From contig CM037597.1 of the NCBI GenBank assembly GCA_021018995.1, positions 35,156,936 to 35,220,935 of the forward strand: a stretch of 64,000 bases of DNA, read 5' to 3'. This document shows, piece by piece, positions 22,256 to 33,069 of this stretch. The DNA comes from Chloranthus sessilifolius (taxonomy: Eukaryota; Streptophyta; Magnoliopsida; Chloranthales; Chloranthaceae). Under the pieces are notes generated by a model that did no database searches, was not told where the DNA came from, and saw nothing but the letters and a program-made list of their open reading frames with translations. The translations under genes and the position numbers were made by a program. Each line of letters opens with the position of its first letter. The first letter of the stretch is position 1.

Positions 22256-25200
22256 TCAGAATTTTTACATAACTTTGCAGATTTTTCATAATGTTCTGCT
22301 GCCCAATTTATTCACAAACTCCTACTTCGTTACTATGGTTCTCTCCATTCAAAAAAATACACTTGGCATTCCTCGGATGACAAAAATATGTATGAGCCAG
22401 CAGCAACCGGAAAAAAAAGGTTCTTTGCCACAACATAAATCATCCCAACCTAAAATTGACTCCGTCAACCTGCCGCCATCCCCATATCCAACACCCATTG
22501 GTTATCTGTTATTGACCTACACAAATTTCTTGTAAGAAAATAGACCCTATATTTGCAGCATATTAACTGTACCTCTATCACCACATTAAGTGTGACAAGT
22601 AATATTTGCAAATTAAGGAAAATCCTCCAAAATTTAGGAACGTTTGAACATAAGTTCTCTTTTTTCTTTTTAATAAAACCTATACTTTAATCATGCCTCA
22701 AAGAATCCTATTTGAATAAGTTTCTTATGGAAGCATTCTTCGCTCTATAAATGTTGCTTGGGTTGCTAATAATTAAATCAGATCATATCTCATAGTTTGT
22801 GTTTTTTTTTTTGACCAAACAGAGTGAGGAGCTTAACAAAAATGGCGAAATTTTTATGCATAAACATGAAAATATCAAAATCAGAGTGGTCAATGGGAAT
22901 TCCTTGGTTGCGAAAATGGTACTTAACACAGTCCCTCAAGAAACATCACAGGTTCTGGTTGCAGGGCAAATCTCTAAAGCATGTTCCCAAGTAATCCTTG
23001 GATTATGCAAAAGTGGGACCCAGGGCACCCTCCCACATATGCACAATGTGAACCATTCAAAGGTTCAACATGAATCCAAGTGACACTTGCAGCCCATCCT
23101 GACCACTCACTAACACAGAGGACAAGTATAGCATCTAAAAGACGAGATTTTTAAGTTGGAAATTTCACTTGAATATATGTGGAAGTTTTTTTGTTCAAAT
23201 AGGTGCCTTAAAACATATGAACCTAATCAAATGAAAAGAACTCCTCAATAAAAGTTCTGTGAAACTAAAAACGCTCATTTTTTTTTATCTTTGAATATCC
23301 ATTGATCATTGAACAGTAGATAACGGTCTTAGCAAATGGATGATAAATACCAAATGATGTTTTAGAAAAAGAAATTCATTTATAAAAGGTCAATAGAGAA
23401 AGAAATTTGTATAACAAATCAGTACGTAAAAGTCTTAGCAAAAGAAGACATACTTCTAGACCCACCGAAAGAACTTGACCTTGGCCCTCTTGATCCCTCT
23501 TATCAATCAGTAACACGGCATAGCTGCATATGATTGTTTAGAACAGGCAATCAAAGTAAAGTTAGTACGGTTCTCATATTAATTTGAAAGGGGTTGAACT
23601 CCAAGATTAAACACAAAAAAGTTGACAAAAATTTATAAAGAGGTGATAAGTTAGCATTGAGAACAGAAAAATATTGTTGCCTAAGCAAGATAAAAATTGA
23701 TCAAAATTGATCATTGGATAAGTCTCGTCGAGTAGATCAAAATTGACAGGTCATTTGTAAAAAATGAAACGAGTTTGAAATCGCAAACAAAGGAAGAAAT
23801 GACTATCTATTAGGTAAGCGGCACAAGTGTTAGGTGACTTGCCACTAGTTTTAGTTGACTTTTGTTAAAGCGTGCCAAGTCTGATGGGTTTTCGATGATC
23901 TAAAAATCTTTATTTCGAAAGATTGAAACCAAAAACGATCTCCATCGTTTGATTTAGAGGCATCAAATGCCATATGAAGTTAAGGGCTACCATTTAATCG
24001 ACATATAGTTAATTTAGATGGTGTTTGACTGATGGAGATAGTTTGTTCATTCCAATCTTTTTACAAATAAATTTTGAGATCATGAGCATCATATCACATG
24101 GAACGCCGGTTTTTTCATGTGGCACACACCCCTAAAAGCAAGTGGAACCAAGAGAGTTGACGCTCAAGTCAGGTACCTAATACTAACTCCAAATTAAATG
24201 GAGACAACCACCCATATCCTAGCTAGGGGAGGGGAGGATATCCTCAACTAAGTATCTTTGCTATACAATCTAACTAGGCTAGAAGGTTTAGTAACTTCTA
24301 TGTGGCTCCTCCCATAGCTAGGAGTGTGTTAATTTGGTAGACTAGCTCCCGCCCTAAGAGCAAAGGAGCGAGAGAGAGAGAGAGAGCTGTTTTAAGTTAA
24401 AAAGAAGCTTCTCATCGGAGGTGATAAAATCTTATCTGGTGAGGAGTTGGCAAGGAACGGGTGGAGAGGAAGAGTAAATGATGGAGGTCAATGCCAAATA
24501 CACCCTTAAAAAACATTTTGTACTTGTGGTCTATTTGAACTTACTCTTTCTATTTGTCAAGCTAGGATTATTCAATTGCTGAAAACTTTCCAGCATTACT
24601 AAATTCAATGCAACTACACTTCACGCAATGCAATACTTTTTATTAATTACTCCAAGCATTCTCACGACAACAGACAGCAGAGATCCAATATTAAACTACA
24701 AATTAACATGTCGAGAGTAGCCATTCATAGAATACTTTATTATATGGGAAGACAAATCAATCATGCATATCACTTTTTTATCATAAAAATATCAAAATAA
24801 ATAAATTTTCCATGTTGTACGTGGACCTATGGTAATGGTTTGATTCCAATGACTCCTAATATAACAGATTTAATTAGTTTGATTCAGGAATCTAATTTAA
24901 AGAAGAAAGATAGCAAGCTCAGCTGTATTTCCAAGGTTCAATGAGTAGAACCCTCTTTCCGCTTTAATTATGTTAAGACTAAAGATACTTGAGAACAATG
25001 AAGCTTAACTTAGAATAGACGGAAATAAATAGAATATGAAATGCTTGTAAAACACACTACTTTATATGCTATTTTTATTGCCGCATAGCGGTTCATGGAG
25101 TCTGAAGATCTCTATTTTTTTTTGTGATTCATCCTTAGTTTCGTTTGACCGGCCATAATTTGAGGCTAAATTTAAAGCATATTTATCAAAAGTTACTAAA

Positions 25201-25534
25201 GACTTATTCATCAAATAGAAAAAGCAAAAAGGTTGCAGAAGACTTATATTTGATGTTTATTCAAATAAAGAAGAGCTGAGGCTACAACACTAAGCAGGAA
25301 AACAAAAAATTATAAAAAAGTAACTGCCGACAGAAATCACTTTGGCTAACATTTGAATGCCTTCAGAATCTAACCTAACGAGGGTCCTTAGTTTTCTTGG
25401 CGTTTGGTTAGCACTCAAACCTAAATGAAGAGTTCTATCAAAACCAAGTTATAAATTAACCAAGTAGGCAAGCAGCAAATCTAAATACAAATCTAAATTA
25501 AAAAAAAAAAAAGAAGAATAAGAAAGTGGCTTAC

Positions 25535-26188
25535 CTTAGAGACCTCATGGCAAACGACCAAGTGAGGCACTCCTTCCTTTGCTCAGACAAAGGCGGGAGG
25601 CGGGGGCACAGGAGCCGAGAGTGTCGACCGGGTTCAACTAAGCGGCTTGATCGTTCAGGCACTAGCAGGTCGGGCGCTGGTCCCATGGAGACTGTGGAGT
25701 CTAGAGAGAGAGAGAGAGACGTTGGAGAGAGAGGGTTTGGAGAGAGAGAGAGGCGTTGCAGAGAGCTAGAGAGGAGAGGGTTTGGAGAGAGAGAGAGAGG
25801 CGTTGGCCGTTGGAGAGAGAGAGAGGCACTGGAAAGTGAAGAGAGGAGAGGGTTTACCGATTTGGAGAGAGAGAGGTGCTGGAGAGAAAACTCAGAGGAG
25901 AGGGTTTGCCGATTCGGAGAGGAAGAGGGTTTGTAGAAAGAGAAAGGGAGGTGCTGGACGGGGCCCTTTATATTTTTTATTTTATTTTTTATCAACCTAC
26001 TATATAAAGCAATTTTAGATTTGGGGGCTGAAAATCGGGGCCCAAGGTAGCCGCCTGGCTCGCCTTGATCCAGGGTAGTCCCTGGAGGCCGGGAGTCGGC
26101 GGGCTAGACGAGGTAGAGAGTCGGGCGAGAGGAGAGACTTAGAGAAGGGACTAGAGAAGAGAATGAGGGGATGTGGGTTTATTTATAT
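25535..26188 (-). pseudogene. Promoter-like, leader-like and first-exon-like sequence in CACTA-B
   Basis: On the - strand a TATA box TATATAAA (26,188-26,181) is followed by a long CT-rich leader, then an ATG at 25,686-25,684 opening MGPAPDLLVPERSSRLVEPG and ending AMRSLR at a good GTAAGC donor (25,534). This arrangement (TATA, CT-rich leader, short first exon, donor) is typical of a plant gene 5' end. The CT/GA repeats at 25,690-25,930 are part of the leader and make the long reading frames on both strands there unreliable. It could be a captured gene start whose 3' end is at 18,861-19,186, or the original 5' region of the CACTA. I do not recognise the product. Confidence 0.35.
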
Positions 26189-26199
26189 AGGTTTAGAGA

Positions 26200-26598
26200 A
26201 CCTTTAAATCCACCCGCCAAATCTTTGAGTTCACCCACGTTTAAATACATCGATTATATTAAATCCGACGATGCATATTGTTTATCGTCCCAATCTTTCA
26301 CACGATGGATCTTGAGAACATGATTGTACCATTAGACGGTTGGTTTTTTATTTCATGTGTATGCACCCAAAAAACTGACGTTAAAATTAATTTTGAGAAT
26401 GCACATGATCTTAAGGTCATTTTTCTGAGATGTGTGCCATGAGAAATTAAACACTAACCATCTGATGGTAGGCCCATGATCTCAATATCCATCGTGTGAA
26501 AGATTGGGAGGATAAACGATCTCCATCATCTGATTCTACCAAGTCAATGTGTTTAAGTGTGGGTGAACTCAATGATTTGGTGGGTGGATTTAAAGGTA
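26200..26598. mobile_element. Foldback MITE with about 145-bp inverted arms
   Basis: The left arm from 26,200 (ACCTTTAAATCCACCC) and the inverse of the right arm ending at 26,598 (GGGTGGATTTAAAGGT) match for about 145 bp with scattered differences. Both contain CCCAATCTTTCACACGATGG-like text. Long inverted repeats without coding suggest a Mutator-like or foldback MITE; I could not fix a TSD. Confidence 0.7.
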
Positions 26599-26662
26599 CT
26601 CTTAAGTTTAATTAGGTACTTTTAATGACACCTACAACTCTTGTTCAGCACCTACACACATA

Positions 26663-27265
26663 ATCAATGATCGCTTTAAATTAGAAGATGGAGATCGTCT
26701 TCGCTCCAATCTTCCACTCATGGGATCTCCAATCAATGAACATACCATCAGATGGTCAATTTTCGATTCCAAATGCCACAGATCCCGAAAATGTGATCCT
26801 AAAGTCACTTTCGCGCATGATGTGTGCCATGTGATTTTAGGGCCACTTTTTAGGATATATGACATGTGGAATCGAAAACTAACGTATGATAGTACGTTCA
26901 TGGCATCAAGATTTCTGATGTGCAAAATTGGAGTGAAACACAATCTCCATCCTCTGATTTAAAGCAATCAATGATGTTGGGTTCTATTAAAGGTACCCAT
27001 TTTTTAATGAGTACAATCCATCCATCAAATCTTTGTGAGCACCCACGCTGAAATGCATTGACTGCATTTAATTAGATGATGTAGATCGTTTATCATCGCA
27101 ATCTTTTACAGGATGGATCTTGATATCATGAGCATGCCATCCAACCATCCGTGTTTGAGATCGCAAGGCACATATCCCAAAAAGTGTGAAAAAATAAGAA
27201 CTGACACTCATTACGCCCAAACCTGATTTTAAGGTCAAGTTTTTAGGATGTGTGACACTCATTAC
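26663..27265. repeat. Further copies of the same MITE family
   Basis: 26,663-26,974 has inverted ends ATCAATGATCGCTTTAAATT / ATCATTGATTGCTTTAAATC with GGAGAT words. 26,990-27,265 resembles one arm plus the central part of the 26,200-26,598 MITE (CAATCTTTTACAGGATGGAT). A more diverged relative is at about 23,900-24,140. They appear to be a local cluster of one family at different ages. Confidence 0.55.
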
Positions 27266-27445
27266 AACCCAAGCCAGACATAAGGCAGGCCAAGCTGGGC
27301 AAGGTTGTGGGATATTCTTTTCTTTTAAAATTATTTTATACGTATATATGTATTTTTTAAAACAAAGTTATTTATAAATTTAATTTTGATATATATAAGC
27401 TACGATGGTATTTATTAAAACTATTATATATTAGGAGTTAAACTT

Positions 27446-27480
<35 letters not shown>

Positions 27481-27487
<7 letters not shown>

Positions 27488-27675
27488 GTACCCAGCTATA
27501 TAGGGTCGGGCTTAATTAAGCTGGCCTCACATGGTCATGCCCTAACCCGGCCCAATTTTTACCAAGCTTCCACTATCTAATATATGGGTACTAGCTAGGG
27601 TCGAGCTTAATTAAGTTGGCCTCGCATGGCTATACCATAACCCGGCCCAACTTTTACCCAGCTTGCACTATCTAA
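27481..27675. repeat. Tandem duplication, units of about 100 and 95 bp
   Basis: Unit 1 at 27,481-27,580 and unit 2 at 27,581-27,675 both start TATATGGGTAC, share CTTAATTAAG and TAACCCGGCCCAA, and end CACTATCTAA. The CGGGCC-rich text and a nearby GGGTTAGGTTGCTGACA resemble hAT-derived sequence such as hAT-1. Confidence 0.75.
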
Positions 27676-28014
27676 GCCCGACCATGTATATGACCACGAC
27701 TTATTCCCTAAAAAAGCACCTTTTTTCGGGTTAGGTTGCTGACAACTCTAATTTAAAGGTACTCTTGTTATTTACAACTTGAAAAACAACTTCAATATAG
27801 TCATAATAAATATAATTTATCTTTTACATAGATATGCATAAAAACGACTGCTTTAGGCAGTCGATTTATTTACCACTGCTATTTTAATTTAAACGACGGA
27901 CCTAGACCGTCAAGATTTTACCGACTGATTACGTCCGTCGTTTATTCTGCCCCACTAATGTAGTTTTTTTCTCATTTTCACGTAGTGAGTGAGCGTGTTA
28001 GGAGGTTCTAAAGA

Positions 28015-28275
28015 AAATTGATCGATCAAAATGAAATTTGATTGATCGATTTGGAATCTGACCGATCAATTTAGAAATCTATTGAACAGATTGTAGTGCC
28101 AGAAGTATGGGGTTTTCTGAAGAAAACCAATCGATCGAAATGAAATTCGATCGATCGATTTGGAATCTGACCAATCGATTTGGGAACCGATCAATCAGAT
28201 TGTGGCATGAGAAATGTGTAGGTTTTCTGAGGAAACCAACCGATCAAAATGTATTTCGATCAATCGATTTGGTCA
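28015..28275. repeat. GATCGATC palindrome cluster, 5' LTR part 2
   Basis: Continuation of the LTR cluster after CACTA-B, with words such as CGATCGATCGATTTGGAA and GACCGATCAATTTAG. It lies in the transcribed part of the LTR, downstream of the LTR TATA box. Confidence 0.85.
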
Positions 28276-29147
28276 GATTCTGGCAAATTCTGTTTTTGAG
28301 GAAATGAGCTCAGGGAGACTTTGGGGCTTCCTGTTTTCCATCACTTTTGACTTATAGAAAGTAAATAGGTGTGTTCTAGGTTGTGATCAAGGGGACGCGA
28401 TGGGAATGTCACCTTGATAACAAAATCTTTGTGTGACTTCTATTTGAGGTAGGGAAAATACTATAACATGTGCATTTGATACAACTAGAATGGATATTGT
28501 GATATGATGAGTATGAGTGTGAAAATCATGAGATTTGTACACGGATTCCAATATGAAAATGTGTGTGTGTGAATTACGTACGATGCATACTTATGTGTGT
28601 GTGAATTCGGAGATTCCAAACTCCAAACCTAGCTGTAAAATACCATATTTCACGGTAATAAACTATAAGTTAGAGTTCGCACTTTAATTTAAGGTTTATG
28701 TGAAACGAATTCCTTATATATCCGGTACGGCAGGATATCCGTACATGTGGGCCAGGCAACGGTCAGTGTGAAGTACAAGTGACCCTGTTAACATAGCTCA
28801 GGGGCTTAGCATCATGAAAAATAGTTCATTGAGCGACGATGATCGGGATTCCCATCGGTATATATGTGGCTCTCGATGCTATATATGCTCGATATTGTAT
28901 TTAAGTATGATTTAAGTTTCTTTGTTTTGAGAATAAGTTTTTGAAATCATGTGATCAACTATGAAACCTACATCTAAATAAATGTCATTTCGATTCAAAT
29001 GTCTATTTCATTGCAAGCCCTTCAATTGTAAGCATGTACGATATATGTCATGAAATATAGGTGTCTTGTGATTTTAAGCACGCTATGGATGTTTTCCCTA
29101 TTGAGCTTAGATGTTAGACCCTTCGACTATATATCACAAGTACAGGT

Positions 29148-29240
29148 GTAGACGCTGGTACTGAGGATCTTGAGCTTGAGGATCCTTATTACGTCCCGGA
29201 GGAGGAGTCAGAGCCTCCGCCTGAGGAGTATTTCCCTTAG
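29148..29240 (+). CDS. Short acidic proline-rich reading frame in the Tekay-1 5' LTR
   Basis: The frame gives LELEDPYYVPEEESEPPPEE then YFP and TAG. The matching frame in the 3' LTR reads VEDPKYVSEEDSKPPPKEYF and stops at the same place. The Tekay-2 LTR reads DLEDSDYVPREDSEPPPEDF then F and TAG. Upstream is an acceptor-like ATATATCACAAGTACAG, so it could be the last exon of a spliced transcript. No start codon is identified. Codon-level differences between the elements are mainly synonymous or D/E and Y/F swaps. Function unknown; similarity due to recent common LTR ancestry is the alternative. Confidence 0.4.
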   Translation, partial: VDAGTEDLELEDPYYVPEEESEPPPEEYFP

Positions 29241-29278
29241 GAGATTGGGGTTGTGTAATTCGAGTTTTGTGAGAGTAA

Positions 29279-29296
29279 GGCTTGGTATGTCCAGCC
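29279..29296 (+). promoter_or_regulatory. Conserved hairpin GGCTTGGTATGTCCAGCC
   Basis: It lies 40 bp after the LTR peptide stop. The Tekay-2 LTR has GGCTTGGTATGTCAAGCC (58,127-58,144, - strand) with a perfect 6-bp stem. The 3' LTR of Tekay-1 has a decayed copy at 39,079-39,096. The position suggests a role near RNA end formation, but this is inference. Confidence 0.45.
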
Positions 29297-29631
29297 ATTC
29301 TATTTTAGTTAATGAACATGTAATTAAATGTTGGATTATTCTTTTTGTGAACCATTGCATTGGTGATGATTGCCCATCACCGATGATTCTTTTCGGATCT
29401 CTGTTCCATGGGTTTTGACATGAAAATTAGAACCGTTATTTTGATATGTTTTGGAAAATATAAATGGAGTTTCTTTTGTTATATATAATGACTCTATCTA
29501 CTAAGTTAGAGATATCTGCTTTGTTTTCACTGAGTGTGTGGATATACCAAGTGTTCGATGAGTTTCGGGATCGCCTTATAGGTGATCCGATGGCACGGGT
29601 TGCCGCGTGCGAAAATCCAGGCTGTCACAGT

Positions 29632-29644
29632 TGGTATCAAAGCC
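29632..29644 (+). other. Tekay-1 primer binding site
   Basis: TGGTATCAAAGCC begins two bases after the 5' LTR end (29,629). It matches the initiator-Met tRNA primer site TGGTATCAGAGCC with one change and is the usual site for Tekay/Del elements. Confidence 0.9.
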
Positions 29645-29755
29645 TCGGCTTTAGAAATTTCTGATAGGTCTTAGACTTATAGCGTGTGTTTAAGATCTTG
29701 TCAGAGAATAGGGACCTTCTTTTAATGAAACTTTGTTTCATGTTAACAGAGCAAA

Positions 29756-31020
29756 ATGTTCACTAGAAGTCGAGGTAGACCGAGAGGCGGTCGAGGAAGA
29801 GCTGCAAGACGTGTGGGATATTCCCATGAATTCAAATCGTGTTCCTCGTGGTAATAGGGACCCACCTGAAGAGGAAGAAGATCAGAGAGGAAATGAGAGT
29901 GAGAGGATGGCTCGAGCCATGGAAGCTATGGCTAATGCCATGGCTCAGCAAACCCAGTTGTTGGCCGCTAACAATGCCAATAACTATCAACAACCACCAC
30001 CACCTCTAATTCCACCTACTCCATCAGCGTTGGTCGAGTTTAGGAGATTGAGACCTCCTAGCTTTTACGGTCAAACAGATCCGTTAGAGGCAGAAAAATG
30101 GCTGAATCAAATTGAGAAGCTTCTACAGAGCCTGCCTTATACCGATGAGGAGAAGGTAAGCTAGGCTTCCTTTCAGTTAGAGAGAGAAGCCGACCCTTGG
30201 TGGAAGTCAATGTTGATGAGGACAAAATAGGAAGACCCAGATGGGTTATGGACATGGAATGAGTTTGTTGAAGTATTCAATAAGGAGTACTTTCCAAGAC
30301 AGGTCAGGAACCAGATGGCAGCAAGGTTTATGACCTTAGAGCAAGGAGGGATGACCGTACAGGAATATGGTACAAAATTTATGAGATTATCGAGATTTGC
30401 TCCTTAGTATGTGGCCATGGAATTGATGAAGGCCAACAAATTTAAACGTAGCTTAAGGCCGAATATACGGGATAGAATCTCCGTATTAGAGTTGGAGACG
30501 TACAGAGCAGTAATGGGAAAGGCACTGGTCGCTGAGAAGGATATAGATGATCTATATAAAAGAAGGGACCAACAGAACAAGAACAAGGCAGGTTAAGGGA
30601 GACCGGGTAACTACGAGTCGGTGAATAAAAAGCTAAGATTTATAGCCCCAGTTCCAAGACCACCTGCACAAACCAATTTCTCTATGCCTAATCAATCTAG
30701 ATCTTTCCGCTATGAAGGCCCTGCTACTACTACCGGAGTATCCATTACTCAAGGACTTTCAAGGGCTACCTCATCTACTCCACAGGAAAAATGTGCCTGA
30801 TGTGGCAAATCTCACAAGATGGTGGATTGTAGACGGGGTACGGGAGGATGTTACAAGTGTGGTAAAATGGGTGGAGCATATGATCAAAGATTGCATGTAG
30901 TTGAAGAATGAGAGAACTGCTTCAGCTGCTATGCCACGGCCTATACGGACCACGAGGCCTATGATTCAGGGTCGTGCATATGCTGTCATGACATAAGATG
31001 CTCAAAAAATAAATGACGTG
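29756..31020 (+). pseudogene. Tekay-1 gag
   Basis: The likely start is ATG 29,756 (MFTRSRGRPRGGRGRAARRV), matching MSSRGRRGRPRGG of Tekay-2. A frameshift within 25 codons moves into the frame reading RMARAMEAMANAMAQQTQLL and RLRPPSFYGQTDPLEAEKWL. The capsid region continues past stops with VEVFNKEYFPRQVRNQMAAR, GMTVQEYGTKFMRLSRFAP and SLRPNIRDRISVLELETYRA. Two CCHC zinc knuckles follow: CGKSHKMVDC preceded by an in-frame stop, and a degenerate CYKCGKMGGAYDQ lacking its last Cys. Normal gag packages the RNA. This copy has at least one frameshift and several stops. Confidence 0.85.
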
Positions 31021-31177
31021 ATCTAAGGTATGACTTTGTATATAATGTTGATCTATATTATTAGATTTTAGATAAAGAAGGTGCATAAAATAAGATAGTT
31101 CTTGACATTTCTACTTTAGAATTGACATTATTTCCTTTCTATATCTATCTAAAAGTATCCATTAAGAGACTGTATGT

Positions 31178-31609
31178 ATGAAATTAGGTACTCTACAAAT
31201 GTATAAAGAAAGTGACTACAGTTTCTATGAAGCACGAGTGTTGATAGACCCAATGTCTACCCACTCATTTGTAACACCTCAATTCGTAACAAGGATCAAA
31301 GTCCTTCCCGAGCCATTGGATTTTATATTGGTAGTGTCACTTCAGATGGGAAATTCTGTTAACACCGACATGGTGTGTAGATCAGTGGTTATCGCAATCA
31401 AGGATTATACCGATCATGAGGCGGCAGTTGATCTGATTATGTTCGATATACAAGGATTCAATGTGATCCTTGGCATAGATTGGTTGTCCACTCATAACGC
31501 GAGTGTTGATTGTCGAAGAAAGATAGTCACGTTTCGCCCCAATGGAGATAGATCATTCAGATTCTTCGGTATGCGATTGACTATCATACCATTTATATCC
31601 GGGATCTGA
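31178..31609 (+). pseudogene. Tekay-1 protease
   Basis: A 143-codon frame. EARVLIDPMSTHSFVTPQF holds the retropepsin active site. Tekay elements usually read D-P-G-S-T-H-S-F or D-S-G-A-T; here the Gly is Met, so catalysis is doubtful. VILGIDWLSTHNASVDCRRK is the second conserved block of gypsy proteases. The domain is full length but ends before the RT frame, so the polyprotein is broken. Confidence 0.85.
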
Positions 31610-31696
31610 GCAGAGCATTTGATGAAGAATGGATGCAGTGGATACCTCTCTTTTCTGTAAGAGCAAAAGGAAGAGAAGAACATTATAACCAAAATT

Positions 31697-33068
31697 TTGA
31701 TTGCTTGTGAGTTTGAGGATGTGTTTCCCAATGAGTTGTCGGGATTACCACCTGATCGAGTAGTGGAGTTCGCCATCGACTTAGCACCGGGCACGGAGCC
31801 AGTATCTAAATCACCCTATCGGATGGCTCCAGCAGAGTTGAAGGAACAATTACAGGAACTCTTGGATAAAAGGTTCAAAGACCTAGTGTGTCTCCTTGGG
31901 GAGCATCTATTTTATTCGTTAAGAAGAAGGATAGGTCGATGAGATTGTGTATCGACTATCATCAGTTAAACAAATTGACTATCAAGAATTGGTACCCTTT
32001 ACCCAGAATAGATGATCTTTCTAATTAGCTGCAAGGGGCAAGGTTCTTTTCTAAGATAAATTTAAGGTCTGGTTATCATCAGCTGAAGGTCAAAGTAGAG
32101 GATACTCAGAAGACGGCATTCAGAATCAGATATGGGCATTATGAGTTCTTAGTGATGTCGTTCGATTTAACCAATGCACCAACGTCATTTATGGACCTCA
32201 TCAACTGCGTATTCAAACCACATCTAGACACTTATATGGTTGTATTCATGGATGACATTCTTGTCTACTCAAAGTCGAAGGAAGAACACGAACAACATCT
32301 AAGGATAGCTCTACAGACACTACGTGAACACCAGCTCTATGAAAAGCTCAGCAAGTGTGACTTCTGGCTAGAACAAGTGAGCTTCTTAGGACACATTGTA
32401 TCTAAGGTAGGTGTCATAGTGGACCCAGCAAAGATCGAGGCAGTAGTAGAGTGGAAACAACCAATGACTGTGACTGAGATTCGCAGTTTCCTCAATTTGG
32501 CTGGGAATTACAGGAGGTTTGTGGAAGGATTCTCCAAGATATCAGGACCACTCACAAAACTCATCAGGAAAGACGTTAAATTTGAGTGGTCTGAAGCATG
32601 CGAGAAAAGCTTTCAGGAACTCAAGAAGAGATTGACCTCTGCACCAGTATTGGCTATTCCATCAGGCAGTGGAGGGTTTGTTGCGTATAACGATGCATCA
32701 TATAGTGGGTTAGGTTGTGTGCTTAACCAACATCGGAGGTCATTGCATATGGATCTAGACAATCGAAAGACCATGAGAAGAATTATCCAACGCATGATTT
32801 GGAACTAGCAGCAGTAATTTTTGCGTTGAAAATATGGAGACACTACCTGTATGGAAAGACATTTGAAATCTTCACGGATCATAAGAGCATGAGATACTTG
32901 TTTACACAGAAGGAATTAAATATAAGGCAACGGAGATGGATCAAGTTTCTCAAAGACTATGATTTCTCTATTCAGTATCACCCAGGCAAGGTAAACGTCG
33001 TAGCAAATGCCTTGAGTCGGAAGAGTTCGGCTCAACTATCTAGCCTTATCATGGGAATTAGCAGATAG
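31697..33068 (+). pseudogene. Tekay-1 reverse transcriptase and RNase H
   Basis: The RT N-terminal part ([39 protein letters not shown]) is followed by a frameshift near 31,870, then [20 protein letters not shown]. The first catalytic Asp in [10 protein letters not shown] is Asn here ([11 protein letters not shown], about 32,054). The [11 protein letters not shown] box is intact (32,248-32,280). RNase H begins [20 protein letters not shown] and, after a frameshift at about 32,730-32,800, reads [20 protein letters not shown] and [17 protein letters not shown]. The final A-D-A-L-S motif is A-N-A-L-S. Frameshifts and the two Asp losses show inactivity. Confidence 0.9.
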
Positions 33069-33069
33069 A

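Larger units (their letters stand above)
19200..25500. other. CACTA-B interior without recognised gene
   Basis: AT-rich with short unrelated reading frames. Visible local features: an arginine-glycine-rich stretch on the - strand at about 19,975-20,010 (GGYRGRGRGRS), a tandem duplication at 20,968-21,090, a TA tract at 22,217-22,252, a MITE-like segment at about 23,900-24,140 and a GA tract near 24,370. No transposase, retroelement or cellular domain is recognised. Confidence 0.4.
18113..27987. mobile_element. CACTA-B: non-autonomous CACTA in the Tekay-1 5' LTR
   Basis: The left end CACTACGTGAAAATG at 18,113 and the inverse right end CATTTTCACGTAGTG at 27,973-27,987 share the terminus of CACTA-A. 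Flanking triplets ATT and AGT fit a 3-bp TSD with one change. The 3' LTR gives the empty-site sequence (ATGAAAATAGTGAGTGTTAGG at 37,807-37,827). Subterminal repeats with CGACAG / CTGTCG and CGACGG / CCGTCG words lie at 18,130-18,430 and 27,838-27,960. I find no TNPD or TNPA domain in the 9.9 kb, so it depends on a transposase from elsewhere, plausibly the CACTA-A family. It carries promoter-like and exon-like sequence on the - strand and several MITEs. Confidence 0.87.
17369..29629 (+). repeat. Tekay-1 5' LTR, split by CACTA-B
   Basis: Segments 17,369-18,112 and 27,988-29,629 align in order with the 3' LTR (36,963-39,429). Without CACTA-B it is about 2.4 kb. A TATA box TATAAAAG is at 17,578-17,585. 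GATCGATC palindromes surround the CACTA-B insertion point. The LTR contains about 36 bp just before the LTR peptide (29,131-29,170) that the 3' LTR lacks, and it lacks the MITE found in the 3' LTR. Confidence 0.9.

Noticed and set aside
25526-25995. Long reading frames on both strands rich in R/E or S/L/P
   Set aside because: They are produced by a GAGAGA/CTCTCT repeat that lacks stops in several frames; only the short first-exon-like piece at 25,686-25,535 was kept, at low confidence.
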